Assembly: GCA_036583965.1 (NCBI GenBank)
Contig: JAZBQD010000030.1
Span: 55,615,551 to 55,679,550, forward strand
Source of the DNA: Prunella strophiata
Taxonomy: Eukaryota; Chordata; Aves; Passeriformes; Prunellidae
Length of the DNA: 64,000 bases
Direction of reading: 5' to 3'
In this document: positions 12,601 through 23,737 of the stretch, piece after piece
Layout of the letters: each line of letters starts with the position of its first letter
How positions within the stretch are numbered: the stretch's first letter is position 1
Translations under genes and position numbers: made by a program
Notes under the pieces: generated by a model
The model's database searches: none
What the model saw: only the letters and a program-made list of their open reading frames with translations
What the model was told of the DNA's origin: nothing

Positions 12601-12707
12601 ATTTTTACCAAACCTCGCCAGATCAGCTTTACATAAAAATCTTCAGGATTCTGGTATTGAAACAAGTCCAGATGACAGAGAGAAACTAGAGGGAAAGGAT
12701 TACACAT
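12601..12707 (+). CDS. VWA8: VWA8 exon 5 of window (end of module 2 and variable linker)
   Basis: 107 nt, one leading base plus 35 codons plus one trailing base. It encodes FLPNLARSALHKNLQDSGIE then TSPDDREKLEGKDYT. The first half (FLPNLARSAL.KNL) matches human VWA8 closely; the acidic second half is poorly conserved, as expected of a linker between AAA modules. Confidence 0.92.
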
Positions 12708-13094
12708 GTAAGCTTCTGCTATTTTTTTTTTTTTTTACTGCTCTGCATGAATGTTACTCAAATTGCTGGATGTAAAAAGGTATACTGGTTATGCTCAAAA
12801 TTAAATGTAATTTTCTTCAGTTATATCACTGACTTTGTTCTAACAGAATGTGTTGCTGCTCTCAGTATGTTGTATTGTATGCTGAGTTTCCTGCTCATGG
12901 AATTTTGTTTTCCATCATGTTTAAGTGTTTCTCAGTATATAAGATCCATGGTCTCAGGTTTTTGGTACTGCTTTTTCATTTCTTTTCATCACTGATAGTT
13001 AGTCCTGTGTAGAGTTACAGCCTTAGTTTGATCTTAACATTTCTCTGTTCTTTTTTTTTACCATTGCTTCTTTCTCTCCCCTGTTAAAATTACC

Positions 13095-13122
13095 TTTTTT
13101 TTTTTTTTTTTTTTTTTTTTTT
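13095..13122. repeat. poly-T tract (28 T)
   Basis: Uninterrupted run of 28 T in the intron between exons 5 and 6. A likely length-variable homopolymer. Confidence 0.97.
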
Positions 13123-13779
13123 GAGATTCTTGTAGAAGTTTTATGCTATCATTTACTTTCATTCTGGCACACACTTCTTTGTTAGTCTCTTTATTCTCTT
13201 TAAATTGCTGTAGTATGTGCATGTCACCTTTATCAAGCAGGTCTTAGTTTCTTTGGCTTATCCAAATTGTACTCATTTGTAGTAGCCTTCAGGGCTATGC
13301 ATATATTTCTGCTTCTGCCATTTTTCTCACTTCTACTTTCTCATTCCTGTATGACCCCCTTCATGCTAGGTGTATATCTTTTTATATCCTCTGTCAGGCA
13401 GCATACTGTGAGCAATTTGCTGTTTTCCATTCACTACGTTTTTCCTGTTCTCTGCCTCACCAGTGTTATCTCTGCTCTTGTTCTTCTGTATGTTTGTTCC
13501 CAGTTTTGTGATGTATTAGATTTCTGTATTTTTACTGTTAGATCTGTGCAGTGGTAAACACATATTTGGTTTTAATTCATGTGGATTCTATTTTTATCAA
13601 TTTATCAATGTCTTTGTATATAGGAGTACATATGTAGATAGCAATATATTAATGGATAGTTTCTATTATATGCAGTACAATATGTGTATATAGCTATATA
13701 CAAATATCTATGCAGCCATATGTATATACATATGTATCTGCAATCATCTATGTATTATTATATCTCTTATTCACATTTT

Positions 13780-13846
13780 ACATATATATATGTATATAAA
13801 TTTATTTATATATATATATATATATATAAATTTACGTATACAAAAT
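13780..13846. repeat. AT-rich simple repeat
   Basis: Alternating TA/ATA repeat, with a pure TA stretch at about 13806-13828 and flanking ATATATGTATATAAA-type units. Confidence 0.95.
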
Positions 13847-14708
13847 TATTTGAACTCTTGTGTGATGCTACCTGCTTTTTTTTTTTTTTTAATCTGGATA
13901 AATCCCTTGAATTTTCTGTTTCTCTGTTTCATGCCATAAAGGCAAACAGCTAAAAACATCTGTCTAGAAATGAGAGTATTTTTTATACCATGCTAGATTA
14001 AGAAAAAAAAAAAAAAATTGGTAGCAAAAAAAAAATAATTATTGCATGTATTATTAATTACACTTGTTATTTTCCTAAGTATTGAATTTATGGTTCTTTT
14101 TATCTAAGAAAAAATTTTAATGTAATTTTTCTCCCAGAGCTGTAGTTGAGGGATATTTCAACTATGCAGTGCTGAAAGGGAGTATCAGCAGTGGCTCTGT
14201 ACTGTTGTGATGGGTGTGCTGCCCCTCTCAGCTGAGCACCCACACAGCCTCTTGTTACCTCACCTCTGCACCTCACTCCACAGTGGGACAGGGGAAGACA
14301 GCAGAGGAATGGAAAAATTCCATTGAATTTGTGAAACCTTGTGGATTGAGGAAATATAGCCTAAAAGTATTGGTGATGTTCGAGCAATACAATGAGACCA
14401 AATTAGACCAAGGCAGTGGTCACACCTTCTGGTGTTTCTTATGGTCCTTTTCCTGTAAGATCACCTTTTTATCATTTATTGTAATACACTTCTTTACAGT
14501 TTTAAAGAGAATTCAAATTCATGATAATGCAGCCTTTTGTAAATTGATACTCTTCCAAGTGTTGTCTTTTGATAGAAATCCTTTACTGCAAACCAGAGCC
14601 TTGTTAAAATCTGTAAATCGTTACTTGCAAATGTTAGGTATTGATTGCATTGTCTGCTTAGAAGATGTTGTAAGAAATACATTTGCTTGTTTCCTGAAAA
14701 ATGACTAG

Positions 14709-14815
14709 GTGAAATAAACAACGGGATTCTGAAGATAGGGTCTGTGACCATGCCCATTTATAACCCAGCTGAGAAAATGAAAGTGCCAGATGTTTTGTTT
14801 TATGAAAATGCACAA
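14709..14815 (+). CDS. VWA8: VWA8 exon 6 of window (linker into AAA module 3)
   Basis: 107 nt: two bases complete a cysteine codon begun in exon 5, followed by 35 codons ending at a codon boundary (GCACAA|GTAAGT). It encodes EINNGILKIGSVTMPIYNPA then EKMKVPDVLFYENAQ. Human VWA8 has 'YKCEVTSGTLRIG...EKMKVPDVLFY', which fixes the acceptor at the ACTAG just before 14709. The IPIYN strand and 'VPDVLFY' lead into the third AAA module. The exon itself begins GTGAAA, a donor-like start. Confidence 0.94.
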
Positions 14816-15128
14816 GTAAGTACAAATCTCTGACTTCTGAGTTAGAAAAGTTTGTTAAATGTGTACTAATGGGTATGTAGTAAATAATGTACAAACTAAA
14901 TTTTAAGGGTATATTTCTGAAGTAGTTTCTTTAGTCTTAAATTATTCTCATAGCAATTGGTGGTCATTTCAGACATATCTTCATCCCCTTGTGAAGCGAT
15001 TATAACAATTCTGTTGAACATTTTGTTTATGTTTACTGCTGCTGGACTGATCCACCCTTAGGGCTGGATTGTAGATTGCATCCTGAGACTGTGTTTTACA
15101 GGCCTTTTGCATAAAGTTGTACCTCCCT

Positions 15129-15600
15129 GGGGTGGGTTGACCTTGGCTGAGCTCCAGGTACCCACCAAGCCACTATCATTCCCCCTTCTCAGCTGGATAG
15201 GGGAGAAAAAACAGGCTGGAAAAGAATTCATAGGTTGAGATAAGGCAGTTTATTAAGCAAAAGCAAAAGTTTGTGTATGCACAATCAAAAAGAAAAACCA
15301 GCAATTCAATTCTCGACTTCCCACCAGCAAGTGATGTTCAGCCATTTCCTGGGAAGCTGTGGGCTTCAGCACATGTGGTGGTTGCTTGGGAAGGCAGACA
15401 TTGTAAATAATCAAATGTCCCCAGTCCTACTCCTTTTCTGTGCTTTTGGATCTGAGCTGATGTCATATGGTATGGACTATACCTGTGGTTACTTTGGGTT
15501 TATTTGGCCCAGGTGTGTCCTGTCCTGGGATCTTGCCTACCCCAGACTACTGATGGGGGGAGATGCTGGGGAGACAGTGCTGATGCTCTGCCAGCCTGCT
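15129..15600 (-). mobile_element. Solo-LTR-like fragment of an avian endogenous retrovirus, antisense
   Basis: The minus strand reads as an LTR ending in a '...CCAAGGTCAACCCACC'-type terminus that I recall from widespread avian LTRs. TTTATT at 15249-15254 gives AATAAA on the minus strand, fitting the LTR polyadenylation signal. A related 5' portion is found again at 51143. No flanking gag, pol or env sequence was seen here. The family name and exact ends cannot be settled without a repeat library; the right boundary grades into a CR1-like piece. Confidence 0.6.
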
Positions 15601-15639
15601 CAGCAGGAGCCAAAGCACTGGTGAGGCAGCCCCAGCTCA

Positions 15640-16140
15640 GAGCAGAGCAGGACAATCCCCTCCTTTGCCCACTGGTGATGCTTGTGCCTGATGTCCCCAG
15701 GACAGGGCTGGCCCCCCTGGCTGCCAGGGCACTCCTGGCTCATGTTCAGCTTGCCACAGACCAGGATGCCCAGGTCCCTTTCCATGGCACTGCACTCCAG
15801 CCTCTCATTCCCCAGTCTGTCTGTACATCCAGGGTTGCCCCTTTCCAGGTGCAGAATCCAGCACTTGTCTTTGTTAAACTTTATATGGGCTGGTGATTCC
15901 CCAGGTCTCTCTGCAGGGCCTCCCTGTCCTCAAGGAAATCTACAGCTCCTCCCAGTTTTGTATCATCTGAGAACTTGCTTATTACCCCTTCCCATTCCTT
16001 AGTATCCTTTCCAAGACATTTATGAAGATGATGAAGAGCACAGGACTTAAGTTGGAGCCCTGTGGAAGCCCCCTAGTGATTGATGTCCCCCCATTCACTA
16101 TAACCCTTTGTGCCCAACCAGTTCAATTTCAGCCAGACCC
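15640..16140 (-). mobile_element. CR1 LINE fragment, antisense
   Basis: Contains the antisense CR1 landmarks: a block around 'GTTGCCCC...CAGGTGCAG...CACTTGTCTTTGTTAAACTT' (15832-15885), then 'CTCCTCCCAGTTTTGTATCATC' (about 15946-15968), and 'GAGCCCTGTGGAAGCCC' followed by the Pro/Asn-rich block near 16055-16130. It appears as diverged as an old CR1 subfamily. The 3' end of the element is missing. Confidence 0.75.
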
Positions 16141-18906
16141 AATACACTCCTTTACATTAGAATTAATGTTGCATGTTTGAAAAGCAAGGAAAATAGTACT
16201 TAGAAAATTAGTTATTAGAGTTATTAATTATTTCTTTTAAATATTTTAGCTTATTAATTAGACATTAGTGTCAATTAGTTCATAGTAGTAGTAAAGAGTG
16301 GATAATGAATACAAGGAAAAGGAAGGGCTTTGTGAATGTGGGCTTTTTGGTTTCTGTTTCTCCAGCACCCCGTTTTGTAGAGCAGCTTTCTTCTCTGTCT
16401 AGCATAAAAGCCTCAAAACTGTCAGATAAAGTTATCCTTAGGAAGAGATTTACTCTCTTGCTTACCTTTAGAATATTTTGCTACTGAAAGACAATACTGA
16501 TAGCATGATCTTGTGAAGTACTTTGCTTTTGGGGGCCTGGTATGGGTTTCCATACTTTCTTTTCCTAGTCTTTTTTTGTACCTCATTTATAATTTTGCCC
16601 CAGAAAGACTATGCTACATGTGTATCACCTGTTGAAGGTGATGACAAGCCATGCAAGGGGAACAGATGACAGACTTCTTCATCTTCCCTACTAACATTTC
16701 ATGTGAGATTTTGTTGTCTGTTGCCATTTTGATAAAGCACATAATTTGTGTCTGTCAGGAAATGAGATCCTGAGTTCTCCTAGGACTTAACACCTGCTTT
16801 GCTTTTTCCACCTTCTTGCTTATAGCTTCAGAAAACTGTAGACAAAATTGTGTTCAGATTTTATTCAGGGAACCTCTGAAATTGTTAAAATTGCTGCAGA
16901 GAATGACCTGCATCTGTATCTGCCTTTGAATCACTATGCCTACTAAATGCTGAAGGAAACAGCAACCAAATATCAGTCAGGATAGGTGTTTCAATTTCTA
17001 AATGAATTCTACTCTTATTTTCTGTATTGCTACTTTGCAGTTTGGTGATTCAAGTGCTGTAATGATCATTTAACAAAACCTGCTGGAGAACAAATTTGAT
17101 TTGAGTTTGCAGTGCTTCATTACCTAAAAGCTACAGAAATAAACTGAAACCAGAGAACAAGATATGTCCTCAGCCCTTTGTAGTGCTGCACAGTTTAATG
17201 AAAAACATAGATTTTTGCCTTTGTATGTTTGGTCTTGAAACAATTCGCATTGTTTTCAAATAGTGAAATTTAATATTGCCATGGAACATTGCTGTTGGTC
17301 CACAACAGGTGTCATAGGGATGGGAATAAATTTTTTAGGTAGTATGCCAAATGCAATTTTCAGACAAGGCACTGGGGAACATGTGTTAATAAAGGTGATG
17401 GATGTGTCTACTTACAAGTCCTTCACATAAATAGCTACTATTAAATGTCTGCATGCATCATAATACAATGCTAATTTAACTCCTGGTGCAAAAAAAGAAC
17501 CAACAAAAGAAGAAGTATCAATACATAGTATTTCTGGTGGGTAAGCTGCTTTGCAGGGGAACCATAATCTATGGTTTTGGTTTTTTTTCAAGCTAGGATT
17601 AAAAAAAAGTCATCAAAAGGATGTATTTGTGCCTTGGCAATAAAATTTAAAATTGCAATCAGTGTGTGGGGCTAAATTGACTTCCTAGAATTTCTCCTCT
17701 ATCTGGTCAAATTTATTTGCCTCAGTTATAAATTTCTAGTGTATACACGTGCCAAAAAATAGAATAATTTGCCTTGAAGTGCTCTCCTTAAATTGTGTGT
17801 TGAGCATTCAGTAGTCTTTTGAAATGCCTGGTTAGGATTTCATGGTATTAAGCTATGTTTACAAGAGTTTCTTTCCCCACCCCCAGCCTGTGTTCTAGAC
17901 AGATTTTGAAATTTAAAATATCCTTCACACAGAAACGAAGGGTTTTTATGCTCACAAATTATAAGCAAGCTGCTGATTTTTAATTTTTATATTAATCAAG
18001 TCCTAGAGATGAGATGATAATGCATTTATTAAAGACAATCACTCATTTCTCTAAGTAGGTTGACTGACCTACTTACAGATGACCTATTTTTACTAGATAC
18101 AGTGGAGAAATATACACGACTTTATTGCGAGTAAAGTAGTCTGCATTGCCACATTATCCTGAAATCCTTTCTATCCTTTTAAACAAATAATTTGTGAGAA
18201 ACGAGATAAGGTTAAATGATGTACAGTGTGTGTTACCTGTTATGATACTGGATATATGTAAAAATATACCTCCAGCATTTTGGCTTCAATTAGGCACATA
18301 TGAACTAATAATTAATAGAAATGGAATAGTTAGGCACATATTGTAAGACACATATAAACACTTTCAGACTTGAACATGCATATTCCTATCTTTATTTTCC
18401 TTGAAAATAAACTTTGATTAGAACAGAAAAAGTATATTTGTTATTAAGTTAGACCTGGTGCTTAATGTTCAATAATATATATGTGTATCATTAACATATG
18501 TCTTTTATTGTCTCTATTTGGTTTCTGTAATGTTCTACTAGGATATTGCTGGAAAGTTGGCACAAACTAGAAAGTTCTTACACTCTGGGTGACCAGCATT
18601 CAACTAGGCTAAAGGGAAACATACAAGGAATGATTACAGAGAATTAAAAGTATTTAGGGAAATCAGGCTCCCACAATGAGTTTGAGCAGAGGATGTAAAT
18701 GCCTCCTTGTTCTAATCACTGGATATATTGCCTCTGCTATTATTGGCTGAGAGACTCTTGCTATGAAATAAGTAGCTGTAAGTATAAATTTCAAAAATAT
18801 TTGGCCCCAAATCCTTGAAGTTAGGTTCCTGTTGTACCACTCATTAGTGAATGCATAAACCTGACAGCATAAAATCAAGTGAAAATTGTGGTTTTTTTTT
18901 CTCTAG

Positions 18907-18978
18907 CACATGATGGTAATGGAAGATATGCTCAAGGACTTTCTGCTGGGAGAACATCTTCTTTTAGTTGGCAACCAG
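18907..18978 (+). CDS. VWA8: VWA8 exon 7 of window (AAA module 3, start of Walker A)
   Basis: 72 nt, exactly 24 codons, encoding HMMVMEDMLKDFLLGEHLLL then VGNQ. The 'GEHLLLVGNQ' strand enters the P-loop of the third AAA module; the loop GNQ|GVGKN is split by the following 10.2 kb intron. Nearly identical to human VWA8. Acceptor is T9 plus CTCTAG; donor GTGAGT. Confidence 0.96.
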
Positions 18979-19077
18979 GTGAGTTAAATATTTCTTGCAA
19001 TGCATGGAACAAACTTGTTATTCAATAATATAATCAAATCTCTGTTTTGCTTCTTTGTAATTGCATTCGTTTTTATT

Positions 19078-19136
19078 ACTGAGGTATTTGGCCCATACTG
19101 AGGTACTTCAATTGAAATACTGAGGTATTTCAATTC
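19078..19136. repeat. degenerate tandem repeat, about 20-bp unit
   Basis: Three copies of ACTGAGGTAYTT begin at 19078, 19097 and 19119, the last two also sharing TTCAATT. It lies 100 bp downstream of exon 7. Confidence 0.8.
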
Positions 19137-19240
19137 TTTATTTAACATGGTCCAGGGATTTTATAGGCACACATTTGTGGAAAATGTAAATGCCGTAAAT
19201 GTGTTGTATGTGGCTGTCAGAATAAAAAGTCAAGGCATTA

Positions 19241-19475
19241 ATCACAGAATATTCCAAGTTTGAAGGGACCCACAAGGATTATTAAAGTACAACTCCTGGT
19301 CCTGCAAAGGACCATCCTCAAGAATCACATGCTGTGCCTGAGAGTGTTGATCAAATGCTTCTTAAACTCTGTCAGGCCTGACCAGTCCCCTGGGGAGCCT
19401 GTTCCAGTGCCCAAACACCCTCTGGGTGAAAGACCTTTTTCTGATATCCAATTTAAGCCTCTCCTGACATAGTAA
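19241..19475 (-). mobile_element. CR1 LINE 3' end, antisense
   Basis: Begins ATCACAGAAT..., the antisense of the CR1 3' terminus, and continues through 'CCTGTTCCAGTGCCCAAACA' and 'CCCTCTGGGTGAAAGACC', standard CR1 3' UTR blocks. About 235 bp. Confidence 0.9.
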
Positions 19476-20149
19476 TAGCTATATGTAACATCATTACCAC
19501 TAAAATCTTCAGTTAATGGCTTTGGTTATCCTTCTTGACTATGTATCAAACCACTCCTTTAAAATCTCCAGTGGTAGGTAAGAGATGTACACTTCAGTAT
19601 TACCTAAATCCTATTGATAGCTAAATATTAGTTTTCTCTAAAAGAGTAACAGATTTGTATAGTTCTTTGACTAGTATCTTTGCTGATCAATACTTCATTA
19701 TTGAGGTTGGTTTTTCCCCAAAAAAGTAATCCCCCTTTAGTTTAGCTGTCCCTCAGCAAGGATACAATCATTTTTTAGCAGATGTTTCTCTTTTTGTTTT
19801 GCAATAATCTGTAGAACATGTCCAACACTAATGATGTAACCAACATGGCAATGAATATAAAATGCTAATTATTATTAATGTGCGTATACAGAAGTATAGT
19901 CTCATCTGTTTAGCATCCTTGTTATCAACTTGAATTTACAAAGATGGTTAATTTGAAACCTCTGTAGACTTTTGATGGATAATGCCAGCTTCTCCAAAAG
20001 GTTTAATATCTTCAAAAATAGAAATTGATCTATTTCATAATTGAAACAACATCTATTTATTCTATTTCATAAACAGTGCTGTCTGTGCCTGCTTCCAAGG
20101 TGGTATTGAAAATGTTATGTATTACAGATTGCCTGCAGCAGCTGCTGCT

Positions 20150-20510
20150 AAGGCATAGCAGGAGCAGGCTGAACCACAAGAAAACAGAGGAAGGGACACA
20201 GTAACTTTTGCAGTCCCTCAGTGCCAAAGCAAGAGTAGCAGGTCTGGGGACAGCAGCCATGGTCACCCAAGTGCTCAGTGGCTGCCAGACAGCTCCATGG
20301 TGAATGAGGCAGGTCTGAGATGAAGCTGGGATTCAAGTCAGCAGGTCCAGGCTGGGATCAGCAAGATGCAGGGCCAAGCACAGCACCTGCCACAGTGCAG
20401 GCTGGGAAGGAACCAGGGAAAGGGCTTGAGTGTAAATGCAGCTCCCAAGGCATGGGGGACAGAAGGAACACCAGCAAGGCAAGAAAACCATGTCAGAGCT
20501 GATCTTCAAA
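20150..20510. other. GC-richer island of unknown origin
   Basis: About 360 bp clearly richer in G and C than the surrounding intron, with CAG/CTG-rich words. Short frames are open on both strands, none recognisable. It may be an old transposable-element fragment that I cannot name. Confidence 0.4.
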
Positions 20511-21341
20511 GCCAACAAGTAAAACCCTAGGTGTGAGGAAAAAGCTTGTATATCCCAGTGGTAAATCAGAGCTCTGACATGTGCCTCATTTGGCAGAAAA
20601 GTTTTGAAGACTATGCAAGTACAATTATTAGGTTATAATGGATTTCTCCAGCAGTTTTATTCTCATCTCTAATAATTTAATGCATGTCACATTTTCTTCC
20701 ATCTTTTGAGTCTCTAATTGAAGACAGCATTAAAAGATTTGACTGGATTGAAGTACTGGAACATATTGCTTTGATTCCAGACATCAGCTCAGCTGTACCA
20801 TTAAGTTGGAAAATTAGTTGATTTGCTGAGCTTTCTCTTTGGCAAATCAGCAATACAGTTGTTTTTTGGTTTTCTTTTTAATTGCTAACATACTTTTGAG
20901 TACTTCCAGGTTTACTCTTTACAAATTTGTTCCACAGTTTCTATGTGTGACTAAGGAAAGGCCAACAGGCCTTTTCCTTTCAAAATACTGTTTTTAAGTT
21001 TGAAGTGCTGTATTTGCCATTCTGCAGTCTTTTCAGAGCCACAGCAATCATTCTTCATTTCTCAGGAATGAATCACTAACCACTTAGAAATTCCTTGGCT
21101 AATTCCTTAAATATTTTACTGTAAATTTGTGCAGCTTGTGATGAATCATGTTCAAGTGCTTTAAAAGCAACCATATTACATCAATTGTGCTTTCATGCAG
21201 TATGTGTAGATACCTCATTGAAGATACTAGTGTTTTCATCCATTTTTTGTAAAAAAAAATATTTTTAAAAAGCATTCTTTTTTTTGCTGTTCAGTAACTT
21301 TTATCAGTTCAGTCTGTATAAGAAACTAGGGTTTTGTGATG

Positions 21342-21402
21342 CCTTGATATATACATCAAGGTATATATCAGTATATACCTTGATATATACATCAAGGTAT
21401 AT
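21342..21402. repeat. nested palindromic AT repeat
   Basis: A 20-bp near-palindrome (CCTTGATATATACATCAAGG) occurs at 21342-21361 and again at 21378-21397 in a 36-bp tandem arrangement. The two halves are also near reverse complements of each other, so the whole can fold as one long hairpin. Confidence 0.93.
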
Positions 21403-23314
21403 ATAACACAGTGTGTACCTGTGTTTCCCATTTGGAAAAAACAGATAATGATTTTGAGGAGATACAAAGTACTGTTTTGAGTTCCTTTCTCTTAAATGTC
21501 TTAGTAGTGAATGAGTGAATCATGGAAATTCAGTGTAATACCTGAAAATTCAAATTCTCTGAACCTGAATATTTGAAAACATAGGACTAATGTCCCTTGA
21601 ATGCTTGTGTCATTTCCTAGATATTTAATTGAGTCAGCATTTACCTTAGGACATAATTTGGTCTTTTAAAATGGTGACTGTGTAAGTATCTCCATTCAAC
21701 TGTGATTTAATGTGCAAGGCTTGACCTGTAGTCTTTCTTTTAGAGTCTGGATTTGGTTCTGATTGGTTGACTAAATGTGGTTTTCCACCTTTGCCTCTTC
21801 TGTTTGCACAACACATGTACATACACAAAATTCCTGTTAGCTTAAGGTCTCTGTCTTTTCAAAGTCTGTAAATGTGGTTTTTGCTTTTACTCTAAGAGCC
21901 GACTGATGAGAACCCTTTTACCGAGACTGCTTTCAAGATACAGACTCTGACGATTAGTATCAGTAAATTATAATTAAATTATCTTGGTGGATGTTAGGGA
22001 CTGGCTTTCTTAATGAAACTGAGGAGAGTTTGAAGACAAATGTCAGAAGCCAACAGATATTTTTAGAAGTACTCAGCTTCTGAAGTAAACTGCTTTATCA
22101 CACTTCATTCAGTGTTTGTTCCCTGGGGCTTATATGGCCCAGGATTTCACAGCATAAATGTTTTACATGAAATATAAATATTTGTTTACAGTGGTTCATG
22201 ATTTACTTTGGATGTTAACTGGAATGTGTTTCCATTTCGTGTACAAACAAACAGGTTTCTTTGAGTTTACTGGATGGATAGGAATTTTCAGCTATGAAAT
22301 AGTTTCCAAGTTATGCCAGTGCCTTCAATATGGATTCTGGTATTGCTTCCTGAATGAGTCTGTAATCTGAGTGTGAATGAATCCATCTATGACCATCTAC
22401 AGTTTTTCAAAGCACCTGCAAAGCAGATTCTTCTTTGGCTGAGAGTAAGAAGCTGCATATTCCTCTCACACCAGCAGACCAGGAACAGCAAGAGCCTCCA
22501 GTTATTTCAAATGTTGCAATGACTGTTTATGTACTCATTAAATACAGGTCTTGCAGTAACTTTTGAGTTTCATGAGACAGACTGGAGTGGTGATTCTTAC
22601 TACCTAGGAAAATTTTTAGGCTGTGTTTTTGTGATATTTTTCCTGATGGACAATCTGCAGTTCATGGATTGGCCACTACTTGCTATCTTTTACTGTCTCT
22701 TTGGATTTTCTTTGGCAAATGCAAGAGAAACTATGTTAATAAATAGAACTTGTTTATGTGGAAAAGCTTGAAAAATAACATTGGCTGAAATGATTTTATT
22801 TTGTCACACAATTTTAAATATTAAATATAACATTTCCCACATTGTTGCATTTGGAAGTTATGGAAAGGGATGTGTTGGATGCTTTCCCTTTTATTAATCA
22901 TAGGTGAGGTCTTGGCAGCTATCAGCTGTCTTTAAAGATACCATACATGGTATTTATAGTTGCATAGGATCTGTGGCTTTCTGGATAGAGAAGGCTTACA
23001 GTCCTCTCACTTCTAAATTGTTGTATTGCCATGAAATTCTAAAACACCCAACAGCATGTTAAGCAAAATTGAGGTTATTTTATTTGGCATCACTCTGTTG
23101 CCATGATTTATTGAGTGAGCTGTTCAGAAGTAGAATGAAGAATCCTATAAAGATGCTAAATGTTGTAAATAATCTGAAAGAAACTCTGGCAGCACTTGTT
23201 AAAAGTGTTGATGTGAACCCACAGTAAGCAGACTGTGTATCTGAAATATATGAATTATGAGTACTGAAATTCTGAATTTCTGTGTATCAGAAATACAGTA
23301 ATTGTGAGTACTGT

Positions 23315-23737
23315 GTCCAGCCTGCAAAGGTTGTGAGTGGACTGGAGCATTTCTCTTACATGGAAAGGCTGAGGGAGCAGGGCCTGTTTAGCTTGGAGAA
23401 GGGGATCTTGTCAATGTATACAAACACCTTAAGGGTGGATGTCAAGACAATGGGGCCCAATTCTTTTTAGTGGTGCTCAGCAATAGGACAAGGGCAACAG
23501 GCACAAACTGAAACACAGGAAGTTCCATCTGAATATGAGGAAAAGCTTCTTTACTGTGAAAGTGAAAGAAGCATTGGAACATGCTGCCCAGAGAGGCCAT
23601 GAAGTCTCCTTCCCTGGAGATTCTCAAAACCCTCTTGAATGCAATCCTTTGCAATCTGCTGTAGGTAAACCTGCTTTAGCAGGGTAGTTGGACTAGATGA
23701 TCTCCAGAGGTCCCTTCCAACCCCTTCTGTGATTAAA
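23315..23737 (+). mobile_element. CR1 LINE 3' end, sense
   Basis: About 420 bp. Successive CR1 blocks are visible: the 'GGAGCATTTCTCTTACATGG' region, 'GGCTGAGGGAGCAGGGCCTG', 'GGAACATGCTGCCCAGAGAG', 'TTGGACTAGATGATCTCCAG' and 'GGTCCCTTCCAACCCC', ending TTCTGTGATT. Same orientation as VWA8. Confidence 0.95.

Larger units (their letters stand above)
12708..14708 (+). other. VWA8: VWA8 intron, 2.0 kb
   Basis: Very T-rich: a 28-T run at 13095-13122, a TA-repeat block near 13780-13846, further T runs at 13877-13891, and an A run near 14003-14016. Open frames at 13267-13557 and 14214-14708 give hydrophobic or patternless peptides and are not genes. The acceptor is ATGACTAG, with the pyrimidine tract about 12 bases upstream. 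Confidence 0.87.
14816..18906 (+). other. VWA8: VWA8 intron, 4.1 kb
   Basis: The first part holds an LTR-like piece and a CR1 fragment (15129-16140). From about 16150 to 18890 I see only AT-rich intron. Acceptor: a T run followed by CTCTAG. Confidence 0.87.

Noticed and set aside
13267..13557. 96-codon hydrophobic frame resembling a membrane protein
   Set aside because: The T-rich strand automatically gives Phe/Leu/Val-rich peptides; no splice or family support.
14214..14708. 164-codon plus-strand open frame ending at the exon 6 acceptor
   Set aside because: It lies in another frame from exon 6 and its stop is the TAG of the splice acceptor. No recognisable protein features; treated as chance.
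15504..15896. 130-codon and overlapping frames at 15.3-16.0 kb on both strands
   Set aside because: They lie in an LTR-like piece and antisense CR1 sequence, whose GC-rich composition keeps several frames open.
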